Assembly (NCBI RefSeq): GCF_003367395.1
Contig: NZ_CP031417.1
Location: 2,976,001 to 3,040,000 of the forward strand
DNA length: 64,000 nucleotides
Reading direction: 5' to 3'
DNA from: Pseudolabrys taiwanensis
GTDB lineage: Bacteria > Pseudomonadota > Alphaproteobacteria > Rhizobiales > Xanthobacteraceae
This document shows, piece after piece, positions 35,513 through 43,874 of the stretch. The number at the start of each line of letters is the position of its first letter. Position 1 is the first letter of the stretch. The translations under genes and the position numbers were made by a program. The notes below the pieces were generated by a model, which saw only the letters and a list, made by a program, of their open reading frames with translations, did not search any database and had not been told where the DNA came from.

Positions 35513-37213
35513 TCAGCGCGGCTTCAAGAACGCGAAATCGCAGCCTTCGTCGGCGCCCATGATCTCTTGGGCGTAGAGTTTCGCATAACCGCGCGACGGT
35601 TTGTCGACCGCCGGCCTCGGCTCGGCAGCGCGACGCTTGAGTTCCGCCTCATCGACGAGAAGATCGATGCGGCGCTCCTTCACCGACAGGCGCAAGCGGT
35701 CGCCGTTGCGCACCAAGCCGAGCGGCCCGCCGGAAGCGCTGTCCGGCGTGACGTGCAGCACGATGGTGCCGAAGGCGGTGCCGCTCATGCGCGCGTCCGA
35801 GACACGCACCATGTCCTTGATGCCTTTAGTCGCCAGCTTCTTCGGGATCGGCAGATAACCGGCCTCTGGCATGGCCGACGTCGAATGCGGGCCGGCATTC
35901 TGCAACACGAGAATATCGTCGGCCGTCACGTCGAGCGCCGGATCGTCGATGCGCGCCGCGAGGTCCTCGAGCGAGGTGAACACGACGGCGCGGCCTTCGT
36001 GCTCGAACAGCTTCTCGTCGGCGGCCGAGCGTTTGAGGATCGCGCCGCCGGGCGCCAGATTGCCGAACAGCGCGATGAGCCCGCCTTGCGGCTCGAGCGG
36101 CTTCGCCCGCTCGGCGATGATGGTGCGGTCGATCCAGGCGCCGCTGTCGTAGCCGAGGCGCTCGCCCAATGTCTCGCCGGTGACCGTCATGCAGTCGAGA
36201 TGCAGCAGGTCCTTCAGCTCGCGCAGCAGCGCGCCGACGCCGCCGCCGGCGAAGAAGTCTTCCATGTAGCCGTTGCCGACCGGCTTCAGGTTCACCAGCA
36301 CCGGCGTCGTGTCGGACAGTTCGTTCAGACGGTCGAGCGAGATCGACAGGCCGGCGCGGCCGGCGATGGCGGCGAGATGAATGACCGCATTGGTCGAGCC
36401 GCCGATGGCGAGCAGCACGCGCAGCGCATTCTCGACCGACTCGCGCGTGACGATACGCTCGGGCGTCAGGTTGGCGTCGATCATGCGCACGGCGGTCGCG
36501 CCGGTCGCTTCCGCGGCGCGCAGGCGATCGGCATGCACGGCCGGGATCGCCGCGGTGCCGGGCAGCATCATGCCGAGCGCCTCGGCGATGCAGGCCATGG
36601 TCGAGGCGGTGCCCATCACGGCGCAGGTGCCGGCCGTCGTCGCGAGCTTGCTTTCCACCTCGTGGATCTCGTCGTCGCTCACCTTGCCGGCGCGATACTG
36701 CGCCCAGAAGCGGCGGCAATCGGTGCAAGCCCCTAAACGCTCGCCGTGATGACGCCCGGTCATCATCGGCCCGGCCACCAGCATGATCGACGGCCGCCCC
36801 GCCGACACCGCGCCCATCAGCTGCGCCGGCACGGTCTTGTCGCAGCCGCCCATCAGCACCACGGCGTCCATCGGCTGCGCGCGCACCATCTCCTCGGTGT
36901 CCATCGACATCAAGTTGCGGAACTTGAGGCTGGTCGGATTGAGGAACACCTCGCCCAGCGAGATGGTGGGGAATTCCATCGGCAGGCCGCCCGCCGTGAG
37001 CACGCCGCGCTTCACCGCCTCCAGCATTTCCGGGAAATGCCGGTGGCAATTGTTGAAGCCCGACTCGGTGTAGGCGATGCCGACCACCGGCCGCTTCAGG
37101 ATCTCGCGCGAATAGCCCATCGACTGCGCGAACGAGCGGCGCAGATAAAGCGAGAAGTCGCGATCACCGTAATTGGTGAGATTGTTGGCGATGCCGGTCG
37201 GTTTGTCGTTCAT
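35513..37213 (-). CDS. IlvD/Edd-family dehydratase, probably acting on sugar acids
   Basis: The 566-residue protein is an iron-sulfur dehydratase of the IlvD/Edd family. Family blocks are GIAYTESGFNNCHRHFPEML, then LMGGCDKTVPAQLMGAVSAG, TAGTCAVMGTASTMACIAEA, and the C-terminal SDARMSGTAFGTIVLHV. GCDKTVPA and the overall pattern are closer to L-arabonate/D-xylonate-type dehydratases than to IlvD of branched-chain amino acid synthesis; this is a judgement from memory. Cysteines for the cluster are present. It starts four bases inside the end of the upstream membrane-protein gene, so the two are cotranscribed. Confidence 0.85.
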   Translation of the reverse strand: MNDKPTGIANNLTNYGDRDFSLYLRRSFAQSMGYSREILKRPVVGIAYTESGFNNCHRHFPEMLEAVKRGVLTAGGLPMEFPTISLGEVFLNPTSLKFRNLMSMDTEEMVRAQPMDAVVLMGGCDKTVPAQLMGAVSAGRPSIMLVAGPMMTGRHHGERLGACTDCRRFWAQYRAGKVSDDEIHEVESKLATTAGTCAVMGTASTMACIAEALGMMLPGTAAIPAVHADRLRAAEATGATAVRMIDANLTPERIVTRESVENALRVLLAIGGSTNAVIHLAAIAGRAGLSISLDRLNELSDTTPVLVNLKPVGNGYMEDFFAGGGVGALLRELKDLLHLDCMTVTGETLGERLGYDSGAWIDRTIIAERAKPLEPQGGLIALFGNLAPGGAILKRSAADEKLFEHEGRAVVFTSLEDLAARIDDPALDVTADDILVLQNAGPHSTSAMPEAGYLPIPKKLATKGIKDMVRVSDARMSGTAFGTIVLHVTPDSASGGPLGLVRNGDRLRLSVKERRIDLLVDEAELKRRAAEPRPAVDKPSRGYAKLYAQEIMGADEGCDFAFLKPR

Positions 37214-39312
37214 GCCGTTGCTTTTTGCAGTCGCGTGAGTACCGACGCAAGCTGCCGCGACAGGCGATGATTTGCAATGCGATTCATCGCGTCAGGATAA
37301 CGCTGTGCGAGCCACGCCATTGCGACATCGTGAAACCAAACCATGACCACGAGCATGGTGAGAAACCACGTCAGGAAATGATAGCGCGCGGTCGCCGCAT
37401 TGTAGAAGAAGGCGACGACGTGCTGACCGAGCGCGGCGGCGCCGATCAGCCGCAGCCACGGATCGAAGGCGCGGCCACGCAGCACGACATAGAGCAGGAT
37501 GACGACGCCGGCCGCGTTGAGCGGTATCGTCCAGTAGGATTCGGCCGGACCGCTGAGCCAATCGGCGAGCTGCATGACGATGCGGCCGATGCCGCTCACG
37601 TCGCCGTGCACCAGGCCGCGCAACGCCGCGCCCCATGCCGAGGGCGGCATGACCAGGAGGTTGGAGTCGCCCGAGTTCGAGCTGAACAGCACGAAGATCT
37701 TGCCGAACACCCAGTTGTGCAGCGCCATCGAGAACACGAAGACAAAGCCGACGCACAGCCCGGCCACGCGCTGCCATTGCCGCATGGAGAGCGCCGCGAG
37801 GCCGGCGCCGCCGAGGAAGATCGCCGCCGCCGGCGCGACGATCGGCTTCATGAAGATGCCGAGCGCGAGCAGCAGCGCGCCGAAGAACGAGGCGGTGAAG
37901 CCGCGCGACGCACCGACCAGAACGGCAAGGCCGGCGATAAAGAGCATGTAGGCGGCGGGATCGGCGAAGATGCGCGCCGCCCACTTCTCGTAGAGGATGA
38001 AACTGGTGCCGAACAGATTGCCGACCGGCACCGCGACGAACAGCAGCACGAGCGCGAGCGCCCAGCGCTCCGGCAGGAAGCGGCGGAACAGCGCCAGCAC
38101 GAAGAACGGAAAGGCGAGCACCAGCGACAGATAGCCGAGGAAGGTCTCGCCGAAGACGATGTGCTGCAGCGCCATGAAGTAACGCAGGCCCGGGCCGCCG
38201 TAATAATAGACCTTCTCGCCGCCCTCGAGCGTGCCCCAGATGTCGCCCGCCAGCAGCTTCTGCAGGATGATGCGGCCAAAGCCGTCGTAGAACAGGCCGT
38301 CGTCGCCGCCGTCGAGCGGTCGCAGCCCGCCGATGAAACTGCCGTCATCCAAGGCGACCACGAGAGCGGCAAGGCCCACGAGCAGCAACGGCAGCATCAT
38401 GCGCTGCGTGCGCACCCGGACCAAAAGCCCCACGACACCGACCGCAGCGATGATGGTCAGCGCCCAGGTCGCGAACAGTTTCAGCCGTACGATGAAAGGC
38501 GGCGTCACATGCATCGATAACGTGTCCGGCTTGATCGCCGAACCGAAAATGCGCTTGCCGATATCGGCCGGCTCGATCGGCCGGCAGCTATCGCCCTTCA
38601 GAATGGCGAAGCGGTCGGCCTCGCCTTCCCACAGCAACGTGCCGCGCCAGCACAGCTCACCACCCACATAGGCCCCCGGCAGGCGCACCATCTCGTACCA
38701 GGGCATGGTCAAGTGCCAACGCTGCAAGCCCATCCAGAAACGCTTGTCGCGCTCGCCGCGCTTGATCTCGGTCGTCGCGGTCCAGTTGTATTTGACCTCG
38801 TTGATGAAGCCGAGGCCGAGCCAGACCGGATTGGCGAAGTCGACCGACGTAACCGACCGCGATGCGTCGCTCTTGTGCCAGACGCTGTCGGCCGAGAAAG
38901 CATAAGGCCGATCGGGCGTGCCGTTGCCGCGCCAGCAGCCGAACGCTGTCGGATCGCAGCGTTGCGCTTCCGGATAGAGCGCGTCGAACTCGCCAAGCAA
39001 GGTCCGATAGACATCGGCCGGCAGCGTGCGCTCGAGCGGCGCGCTCGGCACGAACACGTTATGGCCTTCGTCGATACGCGGCGGCGCCAGCAGCCACTTG
39101 CCGAGCAGCGCAATGGCGACGACGAGAATGGCCATGCCCCAGGCGCGCGGCCGCACACGTATCACGCCGGAAAAAATCGCCACGGCGAGAATGACCAGCA
39201 GCGCGTAGTCGGCGAGTTTGTTGACCGGCAGCCCGATCGCCACAACGGCCAGCGCCAGAACCGCCACCTTGAGCCAGCCCTGGCAGCCCGCGTTTTCGCG
39301 TACGTCAGTCAT
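37210..39312 (-). CDS. large polytopic membrane protein (700 aa), possible GT-C-like
   Basis: About ten to twelve hydrophobic segments are visible. Two or three occur in the first 75 residues, then a soluble loop of roughly 190 residues with Trp- and Cys-containing patches (CDPTAFGCWRGNG), then a series of helices from about 280 to 670. Such a layout, with a large extracytoplasmic loop near the N-terminus, recalls polytopic glycosyltransferases (GT-C) or lipid-sugar transferases, but no signature motif is recognised. It overlaps the dehydratase gene by four bases and is divergent from the Gfo/Idh/MocA gene, hinting at a surface-sugar context. Confidence 0.75.
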   Translation of the reverse strand: MTDVRENAGCQGWLKVAVLALAVVAIGLPVNKLADYALLVILAVAIFSGVIRVRPRAWGMAILVVAIALLGKWLLAPPRIDEGHNVFVPSAPLERTLPADVYRTLLGEFDALYPEAQRCDPTAFGCWRGNGTPDRPYAFSADSVWHKSDASRSVTSVDFANPVWLGLGFINEVKYNWTATTEIKRGERDKRFWMGLQRWHLTMPWYEMVRLPGAYVGGELCWRGTLLWEGEADRFAILKGDSCRPIEPADIGKRIFGSAIKPDTLSMHVTPPFIVRLKLFATWALTIIAAVGVVGLLVRVRTQRMMLPLLLVGLAALVVALDDGSFIGGLRPLDGGDDGLFYDGFGRIILQKLLAGDIWGTLEGGEKVYYYGGPGLRYFMALQHIVFGETFLGYLSLVLAFPFFVLALFRRFLPERWALALVLLFVAVPVGNLFGTSFILYEKWAARIFADPAAYMLFIAGLAVLVGASRGFTASFFGALLLALGIFMKPIVAPAAAIFLGGAGLAALSMRQWQRVAGLCVGFVFVFSMALHNWVFGKIFVLFSSNSGDSNLLVMPPSAWGAALRGLVHGDVSGIGRIVMQLADWLSGPAESYWTIPLNAAGVVILLYVVLRGRAFDPWLRLIGAAALGQHVVAFFYNAATARYHFLTWFLTMLVVMVWFHDVAMAWLAQRYPDAMNRIANHRLSRQLASVLTRLQKATA

Positions 39313-39427
39313 TCTTGCTTCCCGTAGCCCGGCTTCGCCCCGCGAATTCGGCCTTGCCTAGCATGGCGATTTGCCTCAAATCCATGCCGCGCACGTAAAC
39401 CTCCCGCACTTTCAGGTCTTAGACCCC

Positions 39428-40474
39428 GTGATCCGCCTCGGTATCGTCGGCAGCAATTATGGACGCCTCGTGCAGTTGCCGGCGTTCCGCGCCGATCCGC
39501 GCTGCGACGTGGTTGCGCTCGCCGGCGGCGACGCGACACGCACCGCCGCGCGCGCGAGAGAGGTCGGCATCCTCAAAGCTTACGGTGACTGGCGCGCGCT
39601 GGTCGATGACAGCGAGGTCGACGCCGTCGCCATTGCCACCATCCCGAGCCTGCAGCCCGAGATCGCCCTGCACGCGCTCGCGCGCGGCAAGCCGGTGTTC
39701 GCGGAGAAGCCGCTGGCGAACGACCTCGCCAGCGCGCGCGCCATGCGCGATGCGGCGCAGGCGAGCAAGCTGCCGACCATGGTCGATTTCAACTTTCCGC
39801 CGATTGCGGCGTGGGCCTGCGCCATGGACATGCTCGATGCCGGCGCGGTCGGCCCGTTGCGTCACGTGGCGGTGCATTGGCACGTCGAGAACCGCGCGGT
39901 GCAGTTGCGCTTGCGCAACTGGAAGACCGACGGCGCCACCGGCGGCGGCGTGCTCGGCAACTTCGTCTCGCATTGTCTCCATTATCTGGAATGGTTCGGC
40001 GGCCCGATATCGGGATTGTCGGCGCGCATCGGCACGCTGCCCGACGATCCGCAGGCAGAGACGACGGTCTCGATGTCGCTCACTTATGCGACCGGTGTTT
40101 TGATCAGCCTGTCGATGAGCTGCGCCTCGTATCTCGGCATCGGCCACCGGCTCGAATTCTTCGGCGAGGACGGGACGCTCGTTCTGTTCAATCCGACGGC
40201 CGATTACATGCGCGGCTTCGAGCTCTATCACGCGCGCCGGCCGGCAACGGCGCTGACGCGCGTTGCGGTCGAGGACCCGCTCGACCCGCAATATCCGGAC
40301 GGGCGCATCGCGCCGGTGTCGCGGTTGGCCGGGCGCTTTCTCGACGCGATCGAAAAAGGCACACCGGCAAGACCAAATTTTGCCGATGGCTACCGCGTGC
40401 AGGTGCTGATCGACGCTGCGCGGCGATCGCACGAAACCGGCACTTGGATCGCGGTGCCCGCCGAGACACAGTGA
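39428..40474 (+). CDS. Gfo/Idh/MocA family oxidoreductase
   Basis: The 348-residue protein has an N-terminal NAD(P)-binding fold (IRLGIVGSNYGRLVQLPAF) and the family signature VFAEKPLANDLASARAM with the catalytic-type Lys of EKP, then a C-terminal sugar-binding domain. The GTG at 39428 is chosen since it starts directly before the Rossmann strand; an in-frame TTG at 39371 would add a 19-residue leader lacking clear signals. It probably oxidises or reduces a sugar or nucleotide sugar. It is followed by epimerase and C-methyltransferase genes, so a sugar-modification pathway is likely. Confidence 0.82.
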   Translation: MIRLGIVGSNYGRLVQLPAFRADPRCDVVALAGGDATRTAARAREVGILKAYGDWRALVDDSEVDAVAIATIPSLQPEIALHALARGKPVFAEKPLANDLASARAMRDAAQASKLPTMVDFNFPPIAAWACAMDMLDAGAVGPLRHVAVHWHVENRAVQLRLRNWKTDGATGGGVLGNFVSHCLHYLEWFGGPISGLSARIGTLPDDPQAETTVSMSLTYATGVLISLSMSCASYLGIGHRLEFFGEDGTLVLFNPTADYMRGFELYHARRPATALTRVAVEDPLDPQYPDGRIAPVSRLAGRFLDAIEKGTPARPNFADGYRVQVLIDAARRSHETGTWIAVPAETQ

Positions 40475-40484
40475 GGAGACTTAA

Positions 40485-40522
40485 TTGAGCGTTCCGAAGA
40501 TTCTCATCGCCGGCCTCTTCAA
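40485..40522 (+). pseudogene. possible gene start cut off by a palindromic repeat
   Basis: GAGGAGACTTAA stands before a TTG at 40485, and the frame reads MSVPKILIAGLF, like the first beta strand of a Rossmann-type protein. At about 40523 the frame runs into the palindromic repeat and turns into low-complexity Pro/Gly/Arg until a stop at 40679. The simplest reading is the remnant of a gene whose body was lost or displaced. Confidence 0.35.
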
Positions 40523-40661
40523 CCCTCCCCCCGCGAAGCGGCGGGGAGGGTCCGCACGCATTGCGTCAGCAATACGTGCCGGGGTGGGGGGACCTTCGCT
40601 CAGCACACCCCCCACCCCCGCCCCCTCCCCACCACTCGCTGACGCTCGCGGGGGGAGGGGA
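40523..40661. repeat. palindromic repeat (CCCTCCCCCCGC type)
   Basis: CCCTCCCCCCGCGAAGCGGCGGGGAGGG forms the left hairpin, GCACGCATTGCG...CAATACGTGC the middle, and CCCCTCCCC...GGGGGGAGGGG the right arms, with GCGAAGC- and GACGCTC-type loops. It resembles the unit at 53812. It separates the truncated gene start from the epimerase gene. Confidence 0.75.
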
Positions 40662-40675
40662 GCAAAGGTGCCGTC

Positions 40676-41653
40676 ATGAGTGGCAATCGTGTTCTCGTCA
40701 CCGGCGGCTCGGGCTTCATCGGCTCCGGGCTGGTGAAAGCGCTGGTCAAAGCGGGCGCGCAGGTGCGCGTGCTCGACGACAATTCGCGCGGCCGCCCGCG
40801 GCGGCTGGCCGAGATCGAGAAGGACATCGAGTTCGTCGGCGGCGACATCCGCGATGCGGAGACCGTTGCGCGCGCAACGCAGGGCATGGACGAGGTACAT
40901 CACCTCGCTTACGTCAACGGCACCGAGTTCTTCTACACGCAGCCCGATCTCGTGCTCGACGTCGGCGTGCGCGGCATGATCAACGTCATCGACGCCTGCC
41001 GCAAGCACGGGGTCGGCAACCTCATCCTCGCCTCGTCGTCCGAAGTCTATCAGACGCCGCCGCAGATCCCCACCGACGAGAGCGCGCCGCTCATCGTGCC
41101 CGACGTGCTCAACCCGCGTTATTCCTACGGCGGCGGCAAGCTCATCAGCGAACTGATGGCCATCAACTTCGGCCGCAAGTATTTCGAGCGCGTGCTGATC
41201 TTCCGGCCGCACAATGTCTATGGCCCCGACATGGGCTTCGAGCACGTGGTGCCGCAGTTCGCGCTGCGCCTGAAGAAACTCGCCGACGCACAGCCGTCCG
41301 GCACCTTGCGCTTCGACATCCAGGGCACCGGCGAAGAAACGCGCAGCTTCTGCTACGTGGACGATCTCGTCGCCGGCGTCATGGTCATGCGCGACAAGGG
41401 AGAGCATCTCGGCATCTATCATGTCGGCACGCTGGAAGAAGTGACGATCGCCGACGTCGCGCGCCGCGTCGCCGCCGCGGCCGGCCGCGAAATCGAGCTG
41501 GTGCCCGGCCCGTTGCAGCCCGGCGGCACGCCGCGCCGCTGCCCCGACATTTCGAAACTTTCAAAGCTCGGCTATAAGCCGCGCGTGCCGCTCGATACCG
41601 GGCTCAAGCCCACCGTCGATTGGTACTGGCGCAACGCCGATCTGGCGCCATAG
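40676..41653 (+). CDS. NAD-dependent nucleotide-sugar epimerase/dehydratase
   Basis: The 325-residue extended SDR protein has the nucleotide-binding GGSGFIGSGLVKAL at about 9 to 22, the catalytic YxxxK region YSYGGGKLISELMAI, and the sugar-binding RPHNVYGPDMGFEHVVPQF. This fits UDP-glucose 4-epimerase or GDP-mannose dehydratase-like enzymes; the exact substrate is not decided. GCAAAGG precedes its ATG. It is followed on the same strand by a C-methyltransferase, suggesting modified deoxysugar synthesis for a surface glycan. Confidence 0.88.
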   Translation: MSGNRVLVTGGSGFIGSGLVKALVKAGAQVRVLDDNSRGRPRRLAEIEKDIEFVGGDIRDAETVARATQGMDEVHHLAYVNGTEFFYTQPDLVLDVGVRGMINVIDACRKHGVGNLILASSSEVYQTPPQIPTDESAPLIVPDVLNPRYSYGGGKLISELMAINFGRKYFERVLIFRPHNVYGPDMGFEHVVPQFALRLKKLADAQPSGTLRFDIQGTGEETRSFCYVDDLVAGVMVMRDKGEHLGIYHVGTLEEVTIADVARRVAAAAGREIELVPGPLQPGGTPRRCPDISKLSKLGYKPRVPLDTGLKPTVDWYWRNADLAP

Positions 41654-41663
41654 CCCCTTTTTC

Positions 41664-41770
41664 CGTCACCCTGAGGTGGCCGCGCGAAGCGCGGCCCTCG
41701 AAGGGCGACGGCCGATGAATCAGTGGCTGTCATCCTTCGAGGCTCGCTTCGCTCGCACCTCAGGATGACG
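41664..41770. repeat. palindromic repeat (CGTCACCCTGAGGTG type)
   Basis: CGTCACCCTGAGGTG at the left answers CACCTCAGGATGACG at the right, with inner hairpins CCGCGCGAAGCGCGG and GAGGCTCGCTTCGCTCGC, and a matching TCGAAGG/CCTTCGA pair. This is the familiar repeat type of Rhizobiales genomes. Confidence 0.85.
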
Positions 41771-41789
41771 GCGCCCAGAAGGAGACCCA

Positions 41790-43061
41790 ATGCCCTTCCC
41801 CACCAAAGTCGCACGTGCCGCCGGCACCGGCGCCAGCGTTCCGGTCGAGCAGTGCCAGATTTGCGGCAGCGAGAAGCTCGATACCGTGCTCTCGCTCGGC
41901 TACATGCCGCCGGTGAACCAGATGGTGCCGATCGGCCAGGTGCCACGGCAGCAGCCGTGGTTTCCGACCAATCTCCTGCATTGCCGCGTCTGCGATCTGG
42001 TCCAGCTCGGCCTCGCCGTCGACCCGGTCATCATCTTCCCGCCCGAATACCCCTACACCAGCGGCACCACCAAACTGCTGCGCGACAATTTCGCCGAGTT
42101 GTATGCCGAGTCGTCCCAAATGCTGGGGCTCAAGGCCGACGATCTTATCGTCGACATCGGCTCGAACGACGGCACGCTGATCTCGAACTTCCAGAAGGGC
42201 GGCCATCGTATCCTCGGCATCGAGCCGACCGACGTCAGCAAAATCGCCAATGAGCGCGGTATCCCGACCATCCAGCGTTACTTCGGTCTCGACACCGCCA
42301 AGGAAGTCAAAGCCAAGCACGGCCCGGCAACGGTCATCACCGCGGCCAACTGCTTCGCCCATATCGAAGACGTGCATGCCATCGTCGAGGGCATCGTCGA
42401 GATGCTGGCGCCGAACGGCACCTTCATCTCGGAATCGCACTATCTCATTCCGCTGCTCGACACGCTGCAGTACGACACCGTCTATCACGAGCACTTGCGC
42501 TATTACTCGCTGGCGAGCCTCAAGCATCTTCTCGAGATGCACGGCCTCGAAGTGTTTCATGCGCGGCCGATCCCGAGCCATGGCGGCTCGATCCGGGTCT
42601 ACGCGGCGCGCAAGGGCGTGCACAAGGTGCAGGACAGCGTCGCCAAGATGCTCGCCGCCGAGCCGCGCGGCGATGCGATGGCCAAGCGCCTCGCCGACTT
42701 CCGCCGCGACGTCGTGCTGTCGAAGCTGCGCTTGATGGCCATGCTGCGCGACCTCAAGGAAAAAGGCGCGCGCATTGCCGGCATCAGCGCCCCGTCGCGC
42801 GCGTCGACGATGGTCAATTATGTCGGCCTCGACGAAGGCATCATCGATTACGTGGTCGAGATCGCCGGCTCGCTGAAGATCGGCAAATGCATGCCGGGCA
42901 CGGCGATCCCCGTGGTCGACGAGGCGAAGCTTTTCGAAGACCAGCCCGACTGCGCCGTGATCTTCTCCTGGCACATCGCCGACGAACTCGCGCCCAAGCT
43001 CAAGGCCAAGGGCTTCAAAGGGCAGCTCATCACGCCGCTGCCCGTGCCGCGGGTGTTGTAG
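41790..43061 (+). CDS. sugar C-methyltransferase (class I SAM-dependent)
   Basis: The 423-residue protein has the three-part layout of sugar C-methyltransferases such as TylC3. An N-terminal zinc-binding region carries CQICGS and LHCRVCDL. A SAM-binding domain follows with VDIGSNDGTLISNFQ, then FISESHYLIPLLDTLQYDTV and YHEHLRYYSL with catalytic-type Tyr/His. The C-terminal domain has AGISAPSRASTMVNY. Such enzymes methylate C3 or C5 of dTDP/UDP-keto-sugars. AAGGAGACCC precedes the ATG. It works plausibly with the upstream epimerase and oxidoreductase. Confidence 0.9.
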   Translation: MPFPTKVARAAGTGASVPVEQCQICGSEKLDTVLSLGYMPPVNQMVPIGQVPRQQPWFPTNLLHCRVCDLVQLGLAVDPVIIFPPEYPYTSGTTKLLRDNFAELYAESSQMLGLKADDLIVDIGSNDGTLISNFQKGGHRILGIEPTDVSKIANERGIPTIQRYFGLDTAKEVKAKHGPATVITAANCFAHIEDVHAIVEGIVEMLAPNGTFISESHYLIPLLDTLQYDTVYHEHLRYYSLASLKHLLEMHGLEVFHARPIPSHGGSIRVYAARKGVHKVQDSVAKMLAAEPRGDAMAKRLADFRRDVVLSKLRLMAMLRDLKEKGARIAGISAPSRASTMVNYVGLDEGIIDYVVEIAGSLKIGKCMPGTAIPVVDEAKLFEDQPDCAVIFSWHIADELAPKLKAKGFKGQLITPLPVPRVL

Positions 43062-43067
43062 CTTTCT

Positions 43068-43167
43068 GTCGTCCCGGGCGAGCGCACTTGCGCGAGGCCC
43101 GGGACCCATACGCCGCAGCCTATCGAAAGGACACAGCGTATAGATCCCCGCCTTCGCGGGGACGACA
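43068..43167. repeat. palindromic repeat (GTCGTCCCGGGC type)
   Basis: GTCGTCCCGGGCGAGCGCACTTGCGCGAGGCCCGGGACC forms the left hairpin; ATACGCCGCAGC and ATAGATCCCCGCCTTCGCGGGGACGAC the right part. The outer arms GTCGTCCC and GGGGACGAC pair. It sits between the methyltransferase and NUDIX genes. Confidence 0.8.
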
Positions 43168-43188
43168 GCAGCGTGTTAGCGTGCCCCC

Positions 43189-43749
43189 ATGCCCGACTTC
43201 CCCAAAATCACATCGCGGCGCACGATCGACGTCTCACCCTGGATGAAAATCGTCGAGCGCGAGGTCGCCTTCACCGCCGAGGGGAAGCCCGAGCTCTATC
43301 ACGCGGTCGGCCAGCAGGATTACATCGCCATCGTGGCGCTGACGCCGGAGGGGCTGATCCCGATCGTGCGGCAGTACCGGCCGGCGGTCGAAGGCTTCAC
43401 CTGGGAGCTGCCGGCGGGCATGACCGATCCCGGTGAAGAGCCGGCGGAGACCTGCCGGCGCGAACTGCTGGAAGAAACCGCCCTGCCCGCACGCGCGGTC
43501 CACACGCTCGGCACCTTCGCCCCCTGCACCGCCCGGCTCTCGAACCGGGTGCACTCTTTCTTCGTCGAAACCGGCCCGCGGCAAGCGGATCACCCCGGCG
43601 AGGCAGGAATCGAGGTGAAGCTGGTCAGCCCTGCGGATTTAGCGGAACTGATCCGCACCGGCGCCTTCACCCTGCAGCTGCACATCGGGGCCCTGATGCT
43701 GGCGGGAATGCACGGATTTATTGATTTCCACGCCTTCAAGACGCCGTAA
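43189..43749 (+). CDS. NUDIX hydrolase (ADP-ribose pyrophosphatase-like)
   Basis: The 186-residue protein has a NUDIX box GMTDPGEEPAETCRRELLEE followed by TAL, matching GX5EX7REUXEEXGU except that Ala replaces the last Gly. WELPAG directly before it and the N-terminal YHAVGQQDYIAIVAL fit the ADP-ribose/ADP-sugar pyrophosphatase group, which recycles ADP-ribose or nucleotide sugars. All metal-binding glutamates of the box are present. It lies upstream of hemA, separated by a regulatory gap with an FNR-type site. Confidence 0.88.
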   Translation: MPDFPKITSRRTIDVSPWMKIVEREVAFTAEGKPELYHAVGQQDYIAIVALTPEGLIPIVRQYRPAVEGFTWELPAGMTDPGEEPAETCRRELLEETALPARAVHTLGTFAPCTARLSNRVHSFFVETGPRQADHPGEAGIEVKLVSPADLAELIRTGAFTLQLHIGALMLAGMHGFIDFHAFKTP

Positions 43750-43768
43750 CGCCGCAGCCGGCCTTCCT

Positions 43769-43782
43769 TTGATACCGATCAA
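43769..43782. promoter_or_regulatory. FNR/FixK-type box upstream of hemA
   Basis: TTGATACCGATCAA is a perfect match to the FNR/FnrN/FixK consensus TTGAT-N4-ATCAA. It lies 92 bases before the hemA start. Control of hemA by FNR-type regulators in low oxygen is well known in photosynthetic and nitrogen-fixing alphaproteobacteria, so hemA here is probably oxygen-regulated. Confidence 0.85.
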
Positions 43783-43874
43783 GGTAACTCCTTGGAATGT
43801 GACCAATCTCGCCTCGACAACACCCCTGGAAGCCTTCTAAAAAGACCCCGCGCGCGGCGAGAAAGAAAATCGTG

